This document shows, piece after piece, positions 43,222-53,139 of a DNA stretch of 64,000 nucleotides. Each line of letters begins with the position of its first letter. The first letter of the stretch is position 1. The stretch lies in the NCBI GenBank assembly GCA_001899205.1, contig MKVL01000030.1, forward strand, positions 124,001-188,000, in the 5' to 3' direction. The position numbers were made by a program, and so were the translations under genes. A model generated the notes under the pieces. The model worked only from the letters and a program-made list of their open reading frames with translations. It made no database searches and had not been told where the DNA came from. The DNA is from Mesorhizobium sp. 65-26 (lineage in GTDB: Bacteria > Pseudomonadota > Alphaproteobacteria > Rhizobiales > Rhizobiaceae).

Positions 43222-44466
43222 GTGGACAAGCAGGCAGTGGCGCAGCAATCGGCAACGAGCTTGCCCATTCCGCGCTGGGAATTCATCGCGCTCTGCGCGG
43301 CGCTGATGGCGCTTAACTCGCTCGCCATCGACATCATGCTGCCGGCGCTGCAGCAGATCGGCGCCTCGCTCGGTGTCGAAAACGAGAACCACCGCCAGTA
43401 CGTCATCACCGCCTACATTCTCGGCTTCGGTGCCGGGCAACTCTTCTTCGGACCAATTTCCGACCGCTTCGGGCGCCGGTCGCCACTGGTTTCAGGATTG
43501 GTCTTCTACATTGCCGCGGCCGCGGCCGCGGCCGTAGCGCCGAGTTTCACCACCCTGCTCGTCTGCCGAGCGGCGCAAGGCATCGGCGCCGCCGCGACGC
43601 GCGTGATCGCGGTCTCGATCGTGCGCGACACATTCGAAGGCCGTCGCATGGCTGAGGTGATGTCGTTGATCTTCATGGTGTTCATGGCCGTGCCGGTCGT
43701 TGCGCCCAGCATCGGCCAGTTCATCATGCTGTTCGCGACCTGGCATTGGATTTTCATCGGCATGGCCATCGGCGCCCTGATCGTTTCAGCGTGGGCGCTG
43801 ACGCGCCTGCCCGAGACATTGCATCCCGAATACCGGCGGCCGCTGACCTTCAGTGCCATTGTCGGCGGCTTCCGCATCGTGCTCACAAACCGCATCGCGC
43901 TCTGCTATGCCTTCGCCAGCACCTGCATCGTCGGCGCCATGTTCGGCTTCGTCAATTCGGCGCAGCAAATCTATCTCGACGTTTTCCATGTCGGCGAGAT
44001 GTTCCCGGTCATCTTCGCGGGTGTCGCCGGCGTGCTGGCCTTGTCCAACTTTCTCAACTCCCGGCTGGTCGGCCGCATCGGCATGCGACGGATGTCGCAA
44101 GGCGCGCTGCTCCTGTTCCTGACCATAAGCCTTGCCTGGCTGATCGTTTCGCTGGAAATAACGATGCCGCTGTGGCTGTTCGTCACCTTCTTTGCAGGCG
44201 CCATGCTGCCGTTCGGCGCACTTGGCGCGAATTTCAATGCACTCGCCATGGAGCCATTGGGTCAACTGGCCGGCACGGCCTCGTCCATGCTCGGCTTCAT
44301 GCAGACCTTCCTCGGCGGCGTGCTCGGCATGCTCATCGGACAGGCCTTCAACGGCACGGTGACGCCGCTCGCCGCGGGTTTCTGCGCCGTCTCGGTCGCG
44401 GCCCTGCTGATGATCCTGATCGCCGAGCGCGGGCGGCTGTTCCAGCCGCATAATCCGCCGGTCTAG
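43222..44466 (+). CDS. MFS multidrug exporter, Bcr/CflA type
   Basis: A 414-residue major-facilitator protein with about twelve hydrophobic segments. Diagnostic motif A: GQLFFGPISDRFGRRSPLVS. The start region ALNSLAIDIMLPALQQIGAS is typical of the Bcr/CflA drug-exporter family. The chosen GTG start (43222) avoids the grxD terminator; an ATG at 43156 is also in frame but lies inside that hairpin region. It probably exports drugs or metabolites by proton antiport. Confidence 0.85.
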   Translation: MDKQAVAQQSATSLPIPRWEFIALCAALMALNSLAIDIMLPALQQIGASLGVENENHRQYVITAYILGFGAGQLFFGPISDRFGRRSPLVSGLVFYIAAAAAAAVAPSFTTLLVCRAAQGIGAAATRVIAVSIVRDTFEGRRMAEVMSLIFMVFMAVPVVAPSIGQFIMLFATWHWIFIGMAIGALIVSAWALTRLPETLHPEYRRPLTFSAIVGGFRIVLTNRIALCYAFASTCIVGAMFGFVNSAQQIYLDVFHVGEMFPVIFAGVAGVLALSNFLNSRLVGRIGMRRMSQGALLLFLTISLAWLIVSLEITMPLWLFVTFFAGAMLPFGALGANFNALAMEPLGQLAGTASSMLGFMQTFLGGVLGMLIGQAFNGTVTPLAAGFCAVSVAALLMILIAERGRLFQPHNPPV

Positions 44467-44497
44467 AGACCAGGCGGTCTGCCCTGCCCATCCTGGA

Positions 44498-44905
44498 TCA
44501 GGATTTGCGCTCGGGCGTCCACGTGAAGAGCGGCGAAAGTATGCGCCCTGCGATCGCGCCGCCCATGCTTTCGGTGAAAGGCACCGGCAGGGCCTTGTCG
44601 AGGGCCTCGAGCACGGATGCAACGAAAGCTTTGTTCAGCCGGTCGTCCTGCCCCAGCTTGGAGAACGTGGCGCGCGGCTTGCCGATGAGCGTTCCGTCGC
44701 GACGAAGCGAAAAGCGTAGCGTCAGGGCCATGCCATCCGTTCCGGGAGGCGGCTGCCAACAGGCGTAAATGGCTTCAGCCATATCGGATATGGAGTTTAC
44801 CGGGTCGCGACTTCCGCAGGCGCGTTCCTCCGCCTGGGCCCTGCCGGACCCTGAACTGACCATGACGGCGAAAGCCAGCGCGGCCACCGCATATCGAAAG
44901 TTCAT
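44498..44905 (-). CDS. exported TonB-C-terminal-like protein
   Basis: A 135-residue protein with a signal peptide (YAVAALAFAVMVSSGSGRAQ). The mature part contains IYACWQPPPGTDGMALTLRF and SLRRDGTLIGKPRATFS, a pattern seen in TonB/TolA C-terminal domains, with a conserved cysteine pair (RACGSR, YACWQ). A GGGGGGAC site lies upstream of the ATG at 44905. Function is not established. Confidence 0.7.
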   Translation of the reverse strand: MNFRYAVAALAFAVMVSSGSGRAQAEERACGSRDPVNSISDMAEAIYACWQPPPGTDGMALTLRFSLRRDGTLIGKPRATFSKLGQDDRLNKAFVASVLEALDKALPVPFTESMGGAIAGRILSPLFTWTPERKS

Positions 44906-44979
44906 TTGTCCCCCCGGACTTTCGATCAAGTCATACAGCAGCCCGGCTCGACCTGCCGGGCCTTGCAAGCGAACCTATA

Positions 44980-45807
44980 CTAGTCTGCCCACAACTCATG
45001 GCGCAACTCGCTCCAGCTTTGCCTGTCCGGCGCGACGAGCAGGCCGCCGTCGACATGTGACGGCAGATAGGCGCTGCCGTCTACCCGGGCCGCGTGGCCT
45101 CCCGCTTCCTGGTGGATCAGCACGCCGGCCAAATGGTCCCACGGCATCAGCTTGTTGTAGACGACGAAATGCGCATGGCCGCTGGCCAGCAGCCGGTATT
45201 CATGCGCAGCGCACCGATAGGCGAATTGCGATAGGGACTTGGTCTGGTTCCGGGCGAGCTTCGAACGCTCCGGCTCGTTCAGATATTGCCACGACACCGA
45301 GCCTGTCATCTGCGACATCGGCGCCGGGGCCGCGACATGCACCTTCTCGACGAGGCCGTGGGCATGGCGAATGTGACTGCCGGCGCCCCTGGCGCCGATC
45401 AGCCAGTCCTTGCCGACAGGATCGTGGATGATGCCCGCCACCGTCTCGCCCGCGACGACGACGGCCAGCATGACGCCGAAAAGCGGGACGCCCGAAGCGA
45501 AGTTGAACGTGCCGTCGACGGGATCGATAACAAAGGCGAGGTTGGCCTCGCCAAGCCCCTGGAGCAGCGCGGGATTGTCCGAACACGCTTCCTCGCCGAT
45601 GACCATGGCCTGGGGATAGCGCTCGCGCAGCCTGGCGGTGATGAGCCGCTCCGCGTTCACGTCGGCCTCGGTCACGAGGTCGGCCGCCGAAGTCTTCTGA
45701 CGGATGTCACCGCCGCCCAATCGACGAAAGCGCGGCATGATTTCGGCCTTGGCCGCGTCCGCGAGAAGGTCGGCGAGCCAGTCGATCGCGCTATCGTCAA
45801 ATGTCAT
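44980..45807 (-). CDS. inositol monophosphatase family protein
   Basis: A 275-residue Mg-dependent phosphatase of the inositol monophosphatase/CysQ superfamily. Motifs: [29 protein letters not shown] (metal Glu), the signature [20 protein letters not shown], and [20 protein letters not shown]. The exact substrate (inositol phosphate, histidinol phosphate or PAP) cannot be chosen. Its start overlaps the 3' end of ttcA by 11 bases. Confidence 0.9.
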   Translation of the reverse strand: MTFDDSAIDWLADLLADAAKAEIMPRFRRLGGGDIRQKTSAADLVTEADVNAERLITARLRERYPQAMVIGEEACSDNPALLQGLGEANLAFVIDPVDGTFNFASGVPLFGVMLAVVVAGETVAGIIHDPVGKDWLIGARGAGSHIRHAHGLVEKVHVAAPAPMSQMTGSVSWQYLNEPERSKLARNQTKSLSQFAYRCAAHEYRLLASGHAHFVVYNKLMPWDHLAGVLIHQEAGGHAARVDGSAYLPSHVDGGLLVAPDRQSWSELRHELWAD

Positions 45808-46693
45808 TGCTGGTGTCTTGTCCCGTGGTGAGGTTCTGGTTGAGGGCGGCGAAGTCGAACAGCTTCCTGTCGAGGAGATGCGAGGGCCTGGTGTTGGCAA
45901 GCGCCCGGATCATGGTGTCCTTGCGTCCCGGCATGCGCTTCTCGATGTCGTCGAGCATCGCCTTCATGGCGTTGCGCTGCAATCCTTCCTGGCTGCCGCA
46001 GAGATCGCAGGGAATGATCGGGAACCGCATGGCGGAGGCGAATTTCTCGAGATCGGTCTCGGCGCAGTAGCTCAGCGGCCGAAGTACCATTACGTCGCCC
46101 TCGTCATTGAGCAGCTTTGCCGGCATGGCGGCAAGGCGCCCGCCATGGAAGAGGTTCATGAAGAACGTCTCCAGTATGTCCTCGCGGTGGTGGCCCAGCA
46201 CCAGCGCCGAACACCCCTCCTCCCTGGCGATGCGATACAGATGGCCACGCCTCAGCCGCGAGCAGAGCGAGCAGTAGGTGCTGCCCTCGGGCAGCTTGTC
46301 CGTGACCACGGAATAGGTGTCCTGGTACTCGATGCGATGCTGGATGCCGTGGCTGTCGAGATAGTCCGGCAGGATATGCTTGGGGAAGTTGGGTTGCCCC
46401 TGGTCGAGATTGCAGGCCAGCAGGTCGACCGGCAGCAGGCCGCGCCACTTGAGGTCGAGCAGCACCGCGAGCAGGCCGTAGGAATCCTTGCCGCCGGACA
46501 GCGCCACCAGCCAGCGCTCGCCCGGCTTGATCATCGAGAAATCCTCGATCGCCTGGCGGGCGTTCCGCAGCAGCCGTTTGCGCAGCTTGTTGAATTCGAC
46601 CGAGGACGGCGCGTCGGCAAAGAGCGAGTGGAACCCGCCTTCGGATTCTTCGGTGATCGGCTCAAGCGATCCGACGTCTGGAAGCATGTTCAT
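45797..46693 (-). CDS. ttcA: tRNA 2-thiocytidine biosynthesis protein TtcA
   Basis: A 298-residue PP-loop enzyme. ATP motif: [20 protein letters not shown]; cluster and thiolation cysteines: [16 protein letters not shown], and [15 protein letters not shown]. It makes 2-thiocytidine at position 32 of certain tRNAs with an iron-sulfur cluster. The N terminus [20 protein letters not shown] is usual for Rhizobiales. Confidence 0.94.
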   Translation of the reverse strand: MNMLPDVGSLEPITEESEGGFHSLFADAPSSVEFNKLRKRLLRNARQAIEDFSMIKPGERWLVALSGGKDSYGLLAVLLDLKWRGLLPVDLLACNLDQGQPNFPKHILPDYLDSHGIQHRIEYQDTYSVVTDKLPEGSTYCSLCSRLRRGHLYRIAREEGCSALVLGHHREDILETFFMNLFHGGRLAAMPAKLLNDEGDVMVLRPLSYCAETDLEKFASAMRFPIIPCDLCGSQEGLQRNAMKAMLDDIEKRMPGRKDTMIRALANTRPSHLLDRKLFDFAALNQNLTTGQDTSNDI

Positions 46694-46770
46694 GGCGCTG
46701 ATGCCCGCGGTTCATTTCGCCGCCCGGATTATCGCATCGGCCCGCAAATCCAAATCGATTTCTGTTCGCC

Positions 46771-46800
46771 AAACAAAAAGGCCGCCCAAGGGGCGGCCTT
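46771..46800 (-). terminator. Rho-independent terminator of rpsD
   Basis: GGCCGCCC (46780-46787) pairs with GGGCGGCC (46791-46798), loop AAG. On the minus strand the stem is followed by TTTTTGTTTGG. It lies 27 bases past the rpsD stop. Confidence 0.85.
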
Positions 46801-46826
46801 CGATGATTGCGTAGACCGGAAATCGA

Positions 46827-47444
46827 TCAGCGCGAGTAGAATTCGACGACGAGGTTCGGTTCCATCTGCACAGCGAACGGAACGTCCGACAGGCCCGGAA
46901 CGCGAGCAAAGGTCGCGGTCATCTTGTTGTGGTCGGCTTCGATGTAGTCCGGCACGTCGCGCTCGGCGAGGGCCACCGACTCCAGCACGATCACGAGCTG
47001 CTTCGACTTCTCGCGCACCTCGATGACGTCGCCGGCCTTGCAGCGGTACGAGCCGATGTTGACGCGCTTGCCGTTGACGTTCACGTGGCCGTGGTTGACG
47101 AACTGACGGGCCGCGAAAATGGTCGGCACGAACTTGGCGCGATAGACGACCGCGTCGAGACGCGACTCGAGCAGGCCGATCAGGTTCTCGGAGGTGTCGC
47201 CCTTGCGGCGGTTCGCCTCTTCATAGACCTTGCGGAACTGCTTTTCCGAAACGTCGCCATAGTGACCCTTCAGCTTCTGCTTGGCGCGCAGCTGCAGGCC
47301 GAAGTCGGAAAGCTTGCCCTTGCGGCGCTGGCCGTGCTGGCCGGGGCCGTATTCGCGCTTGTTGACCGGGGACTTCGGGCGGCCCCAGATGTTCTCGCCG
47401 AGACGGCGGTCGATCTTGTATTTCGCGGATTCGCGCTTGCTCAT
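46827..47444 (-). CDS. rpsD: 30S ribosomal protein S4
   Basis: A 205-residue S4 protein. It starts [20 protein letters not shown], contains [18 protein letters not shown] and an S4 RNA-binding domain ([20 protein letters not shown], then [20 protein letters not shown]). It nucleates 16S rRNA folding. Start at 47444 chosen over an ATG 5 codons upstream because it gives the conserved N terminus. It stands apart from the main ribosomal operons, the usual situation in this group. Confidence 0.97.
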   Translation of the reverse strand: MSKRESAKYKIDRRLGENIWGRPKSPVNKREYGPGQHGQRRKGKLSDFGLQLRAKQKLKGHYGDVSEKQFRKVYEEANRRKGDTSENLIGLLESRLDAVVYRAKFVPTIFAARQFVNHGHVNVNGKRVNIGSYRCKAGDVIEVREKSKQLVIVLESVALAERDVPDYIEADHNKMTATFARVPGLSDVPFAVQMEPNLVVEFYSR

Positions 47445-47765
47445 CGCATTCCCTTTCAAAACAATGTACCCGGGACCTCACGGCCCGGGTGAAGGAAACG
47501 CGCCCTCCTGTGGCCCCCGTTTTCGGGACCTGACAGGGTTTTCCACGCAAAGCGACGAAAAACCCACGGGACACGTCAAAAGAAACCACCGGGCGTCGCC
47601 ACCCGGTGTTGGTGGGCCTGTTAAACCGAGATTCTGTTGGTGTCAAGCTTGTGAATGGCGTGGCCCAAGCCGCCCTTGTACCGTCCAGGACGTCGATACG
47701 ATGCCGATGTCGCGGAAGGTCTGCGCCAACGGCACCAAGAGACTGGAGCGAGGGAGCCCGTTGAT
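47445..47765. promoter_or_regulatory. rpsD leader region with two GC-rich hairpins
   Basis: Two inverted repeats lie upstream of rpsD: ACCCGGG (47468-47474) with CCCGGGT (47484-47490), and CACCGGG (47587-47593) with CCCGGTG (47602-47608). They could form leader structures in the rpsD message. S4 regulates its own translation in some bacteria, but the structure here is not a recognised class. The rest of the gap is featureless. Confidence 0.35.
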
Positions 47766-47957
47766 ATGAGAAATGTTCTCCTTGCCTTGGCCGGCGTCGC
47801 GATGCTCGCAGGATCGATCGCCGTGGCGTCGGAACCGGCCCTGGCGCATCCAAAGCCGGTCTGCCACTGGGTCAAGATAAAGAGATACGTCTGGCGCGAC
47901 GGTCACCGCAAGCTGGTGTTCATAAGGGCCGAGAGCTGCCGCAACCGCGTCTGGTAG
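47766..47957 (+). CDS. small secreted basic protein
   Basis: A 63-residue protein. A signal peptide (RNVLLALAGVAMLAGSIAVA, cleavage near ALA) leads a 35-residue mature chain, HPKPVCHWVKIKRYVWRDGH onwards, that is strongly basic with two cysteines that could pair. GAGGGAG precedes the ATG at 47766. The family is unknown to me; short secreted proteins of this form are common in Rhizobiales. Confidence 0.6.
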   Translation: MRNVLLALAGVAMLAGSIAVASEPALAHPKPVCHWVKIKRYVWRDGHRKLVFIRAESCRNRVW

Positions 47958-48045
47958 TCAGTCGACATCCGGAAGGCAGATCCACGAGCCCGCAATGCGT
48001 TTCACAGGCCTCAGATGATCTTGGCGCGCCTCTGTTCGCGGCGTC

Positions 48046-48234
48046 TCAATTCCCGGATTTCTTTGCAGGCAGTCCCTTGCGCTTCGTCGCGGCGAACTCC
48101 TCGAGCTGCTTCTCGCTCATCGAGTCGTACATTTCGCGCGAGGCGCCCTTGAGTTCGCTCTTGCTGGTGTCGCCGCGCTTGGCGGACAGTGCCGCGCCCG
48201 CGGCCTTCTGCTGGGCTTTCGATGTTGCCGGCAT
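48046..48234 (-). CDS. DUF3008 family protein
   Basis: A 62-residue highly charged protein: PATSKAQQKAAGAALSAKRG, then SEKQLEEFAATKRKGLPAKK. This matches DUF3008, a short protein family in Rhizobiales and other proteobacteria that is probably helical and stress- or nucleic-acid-associated. Function unknown. Confidence 0.82.
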   Translation of the reverse strand: MPATSKAQQKAAGAALSAKRGDTSKSELKGASREMYDSMSEKQLEEFAATKRKGLPAKKSGN

Positions 48235-48410
48235 GATGCCTACTCCTTTGCTGCAGGAGAAACGCCGCGCTCCGGCGGCAGTTCCAGACCGAGCCGGCTT
48301 ACTCGCGCCCTGCCTGCGGTCATGCCATCACCATGAGAAGAAGAGGCCGGCCTTCGCGATTTTCGTCCGCGAGCCTTCCGGCGCCTGGAGCGCCAGTGTA
48401 GGACGGCTCT

Positions 48411-49802
48411 ATGAAATCGCTGACTGATCCCTCCCAGGCACTCACCATCGGCCTTTCCAAGATCCGCACCGAATTCCACGTTCCGGATGGATTTCCGGCC
48501 GAGGTGCTGGCCGCGGCGGAGAAAGCGTCCAGGCGCGTGCCCGACCAGCACACGGATCGGACCGCAGTGGCGTTCGTCACGCTCGACCCGGCGACCTCCA
48601 CCGACCTCGATCAGGCGTTCTCGATTGAGGCGAGCGGCGGCGATCTTCTGTTGCACTACGCCATTGCCGACGTCGCCTGGTTCGTCGAGGACGGCGACGC
48701 GGTCGACGTCGAGGCCTGGGCGCGGGGCGAAACGCTCTACCTGCCGAACGGCAAGGCCGGGCTCTATCCGCCGGTGCTTGCCGAGGGTGCGGCAAGCCTG
48801 CTGCCCGATGGACCGCGGCCGGCTGTCGTCTTCACGGTTCGTGTGGCACAGGACGGCGCGGTGAAGCTGGACGGCGTGGAGCGGGCAATCATCAAGAGCC
48901 GCGCGAAGCTGGCCTATGACAGCGTGCAACCCTCCGACGTTCCGGCCGGATTCGCCGAAATGGCGCGGCGCATTACGGCAAACGAAGAGCGTCGTGGCGC
49001 TTCACGCGTCGACCCGCCCGAACAGGAGGTCGAACAGCTCGCCGACGGAACGTTCCGGCTTTCGTTCCGGCCGCTCCTGCAATCCGAACAGGACAACGCC
49101 ACGCTTTCGCTGGCCGCCAACATGGCGGTTGCCGACGCCATGCTGGCGCACAAGACAGGATTGTTCCGGGTGATGTCGGAGCCGGATGCTTCCCGGGCGC
49201 AAAGGCTGCGCAACGCGGCGCAGGCGCTCGGCCTGTCCTGGCCGGCCACCGCAAGCCTGCGCGACTACCAGCGTACCCTGGACCCGGCCGATCCGCGACA
49301 GGCGGCGCTGATGCTGGAAATCCGCCGTGCGAGCCCCGGCGCGTCCTATCAGCCCTATCAGGAAGGCGTCGTTCCCTGGCACGAGGCGATGGCGGCGACC
49401 TACGCCCATGCCACCGCTCCCCTCAGGCGGCTGGCCGACCGCTACGTCGTGCGCTGCGCGCTGGCGATCGCCAATGGCCAGCCCGTTCCGCAGGCCGTCA
49501 CCGACGCGTTCGCCAGACTGCCCAAGGTGATGGGACGCGGGGACGCCCGCGCCTCGCAGATCAACCACGCGGCGATCGACCTTGCCGAGGCGGTGATGCT
49601 CAGGGGACGCGAAGGCGAGACGTTCGACGCCGTCGTTACCGACTTCGTCGATCATGGCGTGCGCGTGCAACTCGCCGACCTGGCAGTCGTCGCCAACGTA
49701 AACGCCTCCGGGCTGAGACAGGGCGACCGCCTGAAGCTCAGACTGGTCTCGGCGGATCCGGATCAACGCAGAATCGTGTTCGAGCCTGCCACGCCAGCTT
49801 GA
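48411..49802 (+). CDS. RNB-domain ribonuclease
   Basis: A 463-residue protein with an RNase II/R catalytic (RNB) domain: ATSTDLDQAFSIEASGGDLL and LHYAIADVAWFVEDGDAVDV carry the metal-binding aspartates. TAPLRRLADRYVVRCALAIA near the C-terminal part is the usual RNB end, followed by a short S1-like tail. It lacks the N-terminal cold-shock domains of RNase R, so it is a compact RNB enzyme, probably a 3'-5' exoribonuclease. Confidence 0.88.
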   Translation: MKSLTDPSQALTIGLSKIRTEFHVPDGFPAEVLAAAEKASRRVPDQHTDRTAVAFVTLDPATSTDLDQAFSIEASGGDLLLHYAIADVAWFVEDGDAVDVEAWARGETLYLPNGKAGLYPPVLAEGAASLLPDGPRPAVVFTVRVAQDGAVKLDGVERAIIKSRAKLAYDSVQPSDVPAGFAEMARRITANEERRGASRVDPPEQEVEQLADGTFRLSFRPLLQSEQDNATLSLAANMAVADAMLAHKTGLFRVMSEPDASRAQRLRNAAQALGLSWPATASLRDYQRTLDPADPRQAALMLEIRRASPGASYQPYQEGVVPWHEAMAATYAHATAPLRRLADRYVVRCALAIANGQPVPQAVTDAFARLPKVMGRGDARASQINHAAIDLAEAVMLRGREGETFDAVVTDFVDHGVRVQLADLAVVANVNASGLRQGDRLKLRLVSADPDQRRIVFEPATPA

Positions 49803-49890
49803 GCGAAAGGCATTTCCGCGACGCGCCAGCCGGCTCTAGAGCGCCGCGCGTCCTTTTGGACGCGCAAAGGACGCTCCAGCACTTTGATTT

Positions 49891-49940
49891 GCGCATGATC
49901 CTTTCCGAAAATCGATTCCGATTTTCGGGGTCATGCGCTA
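49891..49940. repeat. dispersed short palindromic repeat forming the murI stop
   Basis: An imperfect palindrome: GCGCATGATCC on the left and GGGGTCATGCGC on the right, with CCGAAAATCGATTCCGATTT inside. Related copies are at 18198-18291, 42217-42262 and (inverted) 56773-56821. The CTA closing the element (49938-49940) is the stop codon of murI read on the minus strand. Confidence 0.7.
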
Positions 49941-50726
49941 GCGCGCAGTCAGTCCAAAACCCTGGATCAGGCGCCGCGTGGCGAAATCCACCTTGCCCGA
50001 GGTGAAGACGGCAATATCGGGTTCGCTCTCGCCGGATGTCTCCCCGACAGGTTCGAGCAGTGACATGGTGCGGCGCGCGATCGCCTCGGCCGGATCGATC
50101 CAATCCACCGGCCAGGGGGCAGTCTTGCGCATGCGGTTGACGAGGAACGGATAGTGCGTGCAGGCGAGCACGACGATGTCGGTCCGCGCCTCCTCGTTCT
50201 CCAGGAAGCATGGCGATATCTCGGCGCGCACCACCTCCTCGTCGACAAAGCCCTCCCGCATGTAGGTCTCGGCCAATCCGGCCAGCCTGTCGCTGCCGAC
50301 CAGCCTGACATGGCATTTCTGCGCCCAGCGGCTGATCAGGTCGCGCGTGTACTGGCGTTTCACCGTGCCGGGCGTCGCCAGGACGGAAACAAGGCCGGAG
50401 CGGGTGCGCTCCGCGGCCGGCTTGATCGCCGGCACCGTGCCAACGAAGGGGTGGCCCGGAAAACGCTCGCGCAACGCATCGATGACCAGCGTCGAGGCGG
50501 TGTTGCAGGCGATCACGGAGATGGCCGGAGAGAACCGGTCGAGAAGCCCCTCGAACAGATCCAGAAGATGGGCCTTCAGGTCATCCTCTTCCCAGGCGCC
50601 GAAAGGGAAGGCAGCGTCATCTGCGACGTAGATGAAACGGCGATCCGGCATGAGCACGCGCGCCTCGCGCAGCACGGTCAGTCCGCCGATGCCGGAATCG
50701 AACATCAGGATCGGGCGCTCAGTCAT
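49938..50726 (-). CDS. murI: glutamate racemase
   Basis: A 262-residue enzyme that makes D-glutamate for peptidoglycan. The first motif is [20 protein letters not shown]; the two catalytic cysteines are in [20 protein letters not shown] and [20 protein letters not shown]. The ATG at 50726 gives the standard N terminus. The gene start overlaps the 3' end of the RNA methyltransferase gene by 8 bases. Confidence 0.95.
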   Translation of the reverse strand: MTERPILMFDSGIGGLTVLREARVLMPDRRFIYVADDAAFPFGAWEEDDLKAHLLDLFEGLLDRFSPAISVIACNTASTLVIDALRERFPGHPFVGTVPAIKPAAERTRSGLVSVLATPGTVKRQYTRDLISRWAQKCHVRLVGSDRLAGLAETYMREGFVDEEVVRAEISPCFLENEEARTDIVVLACTHYPFLVNRMRKTAPWPVDWIDPAEAIARRTMSLLEPVGETSGESEPDIAVFTSGKVDFATRRLIQGFGLTAR

Positions 50727-51603
50727 TGTCGGTCCCTTTGCCGCCCTGGCGCGGTACATCCTCGTCGTCGGCGGGCGCGGCCTTGTGGGAGTCGCGGTCG
50801 GCCTTCGCCTTGCGTTCGGGATAGCCGGCGCCGCGCGGCTCCTTCGGCGAGAAATAGTCGAGCGAGGCGACGACGCCGCGCAACACCTTGAGTTCCGGCT
50901 CTGCAAAGCCGGCGCGCGTCAGCACCGCGCGCAGATTGTCGACCATCTTCGGCTTCTTCGGCGCCGGGCGGAAATAGCCGCGCGCCTCGAGCGCGGCCTC
51001 CAGATGGGCAAACAGGCCGTGCAACTGCTCTTTTGTCGCCGGCTGCATTTCGGGGCTGGAGAAGTTGGTCTTCGTCTCGTCCTCAAGGCCCGACTTCATC
51101 CACTCGTAGGACATCAGCAGCACGGCCTGCGCGATGTTGAGCGAGGAGAAGCCAGGATCGACCGGAAACGTCACGATCTCGTCGGCAAGGCCGACCTCGT
51201 CATTGTAGAGGCCGAAGCGCTCGCGGCCGAACAGAATGCCGGTGCGCTGCCCGGCCTGCGTGCGCGCCCGCAGCGCCCTGCCCGCTTCCACCGGGCCACG
51301 CACCGGCTTGAAACCGTCGCGTTCGCGCGCCGTGGTGGCGAAGATGAAATTCAGGTCGGCGACCGCCGAAGCGAGGTCGTCGAACACCCGCGTGGCGTCG
51401 ATGACGTGGTCGGCGCGGCTTGCGGCGGCGCGCGCCTTTTCGCTCGGCCATCCGTCGCGCGGATTGACGAGGCGCAGTTCGGACAGGCCGAAATTCGCCA
51501 TGGCGCGCGCGACCATGCCTATGTTCTCGCCGAGCTGCGGCTCGACAAGGATGATCGCCGGGCCGGCCGGCGATTTGACGTTGGAATTCTCACTGGAGGA
51601 CAT
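50719..51603 (-). CDS. TrmH-family group 1 RNA methyltransferase (TrmJ-like)
   Basis: A 294-residue SPOUT methyltransferase. N-terminal [20 protein letters not shown] and the SAM-binding knot region [20 protein letters not shown], then [20 protein letters not shown], are diagnostic of the TrmH group 1/TrmJ branch, which methylates the ribose at tRNA position 32. Substrate not proven here. The C-terminal extension ([15 protein letters not shown] and further, Asp/Lys-rich) is common in Rhizobiales. ATG at 51603 preferred over a TTG three codons earlier. Confidence 0.9.
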   Translation of the reverse strand: MSSSENSNVKSPAGPAIILVEPQLGENIGMVARAMANFGLSELRLVNPRDGWPSEKARAAASRADHVIDATRVFDDLASAVADLNFIFATTARERDGFKPVRGPVEAGRALRARTQAGQRTGILFGRERFGLYNDEVGLADEIVTFPVDPGFSSLNIAQAVLLMSYEWMKSGLEDETKTNFSSPEMQPATKEQLHGLFAHLEAALEARGYFRPAPKKPKMVDNLRAVLTRAGFAEPELKVLRGVVASLDYFSPKEPRGAGYPERKAKADRDSHKAAPADDEDVPRQGGKGTDND

Positions 51604-51848
51604 GGCGACCAATCAAATGGGCATTGCGGCGAATTTCACGCTGCCCTGCCATATTCGGTCAGGAAAATGAAGCATTCGCAAATCGCGGGCGAAAGACCGA
51701 AGCCGCGCGCGTGACCAATCGTCTCCCGGCGCTTGCGATGCCGGCCAATGTTTGCGCCCCCGCCACCGCTTTGGTATAGGGGCCGCACCTTTCCCAGGCC
51801 GAGCCGGTGCGCGAGGCCGTTCCATTCCAGCAACGAGGCAGTCTTTCC

Positions 51849-53060
51849 ATGGCGAAGATCAAGGTGGCGAACCCGGTCGTCGAACTCGACGGCGACGAGA
51901 TGACCCGCATCATCTGGCAGTTCATCAAGGACAAGCTGATCCACCCTTATCTCGACCTCAAGCTCGAATATTACGACCTCGGCATCGAGCACCGCGACGC
52001 GACCAATGACCAGGTGACCATCGATTCGGCGAACGCCATCAAGAAATACGGCGTCGGCGTGAAGTGCGCGACCATCACCCCCGACGAGCAGCGCGTCGAG
52101 GAATTCAAGCTCAAGAAGATGTGGAAGTCGCCAAACGGCACCATCCGCAACATCCTGGGCGGCACCATCTTCCGCGAACCGATCATCATGAAGAACGTTC
52201 CGCGCCTGGTGCCGGGCTGGACCAAGCCGATTGTCGTCGGCCGCCATGCCTTCGGCGATCAGTACCGCGCCACCGATTTCCGCTTCCCCGGCAAGGGCAA
52301 GCTGACGATCAAGTTCGTCGGCGAGGATGGGCAGGTGATCGAGCACGACGTGTTCGACGCGCCCGGCTCCGGCGTCGCCATGGCCATGTACAATCTGGAC
52401 GAATCGATCCGCGAATTCGCGCGCGCCTCGCTGAACTACGGCCTGCTGCGCAACTTCCCGGTCTACCTGTCGACCAAGAACACCATCCTCAAGGCCTATG
52501 ACGGCCGCTTCAAGGACATCTTCCAGGACGTCTACGAGAAGGAGTTCGAGGCCGAGTTCAAGGCGCGCAAGCTCTGGTACGAGCACCGCCTGATCGACGA
52601 CATGGTGGCCTCCAGCCTGAAGTGGTCGGGCGGCTACGTCTGGGCCTGCAAGAACTATGACGGCGACGTGCAGTCCGACACGGTGGCGCAGGGCTTCGGC
52701 TCGCTCGGCCTGATGACCTCGGTGCTGATGACGCCGGACGGCAAGACGGTGGAGGCGGAGGCCGCCCACGGCACCGTCACCCGCCACTACCGCCAGCACC
52801 AGAAGGGCGAGGAAACCTCGACCAACTCGATCGCCTCGATCTTCGCCTGGACGCGCGGCCTCGCGCATCGCGCCAAGCTCGACGACAACGCCGAGCTGAA
52901 GCGCTTCTCCGAGACGCTGGAGAAGGTCTGCATCCAGACCGTCGAGTCCGGCTTCATGACCAAGGACCTGTCGCTGCTGATCGGCCCCGACCAGCCCTGG
53001 CTCTCGACCACCGGTTTCCTCGACAAGATCGACGAGAACCTGCAGAAGGCGATGGGGTGA
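51849..53060 (+). CDS. icd: NADP-dependent isocitrate dehydrogenase
   Basis: A 403-residue eukaryotic-type (type II) homodimeric isocitrate dehydrogenase. It oxidises isocitrate to 2-oxoglutarate. Motifs: [20 protein letters not shown] at the start, [20 protein letters not shown] (substrate Ser/Asn/Arg), [20 protein letters not shown] (metal Asp), [20 protein letters not shown] (NADP region). An in-frame ATG at 51807 is less likely because 51849 gives the conserved start. Confidence 0.97.
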   Translation: MAKIKVANPVVELDGDEMTRIIWQFIKDKLIHPYLDLKLEYYDLGIEHRDATNDQVTIDSANAIKKYGVGVKCATITPDEQRVEEFKLKKMWKSPNGTIRNILGGTIFREPIIMKNVPRLVPGWTKPIVVGRHAFGDQYRATDFRFPGKGKLTIKFVGEDGQVIEHDVFDAPGSGVAMAMYNLDESIREFARASLNYGLLRNFPVYLSTKNTILKAYDGRFKDIFQDVYEKEFEAEFKARKLWYEHRLIDDMVASSLKWSGGYVWACKNYDGDVQSDTVAQGFGSLGLMTSVLMTPDGKTVEAEAAHGTVTRHYRQHQKGEETSTNSIASIFAWTRGLAHRAKLDDNAELKRFSETLEKVCIQTVESGFMTKDLSLLIGPDQPWLSTTGFLDKIDENLQKAMG

Positions 53061-53079
53061 CCCCACAAGTCGCGAATGT

Positions 53080-53110
53080 CGAAGGCTCCGAAAGGAGCCT
53101 TCGCTTTTTC
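53080..53110 (+). terminator. Rho-independent terminator of icd
   Basis: CGAAGGCTCC (53080-53089) pairs with GGAGCCTTCG (53094-53103) around GAAA, followed by CTTTTTC. It lies 19 bases after the icd stop. Confidence 0.93.
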
Positions 53111-53139
53111 GGGAGACGACCAGGGCGGAGGGCAGATCG

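Noticed and set aside
51636-53066. A 476-codon minus-strand frame opposite icd
   Set aside because: Antisense shadow of icd; no domain features and its start and end lie in unrelated spacers.
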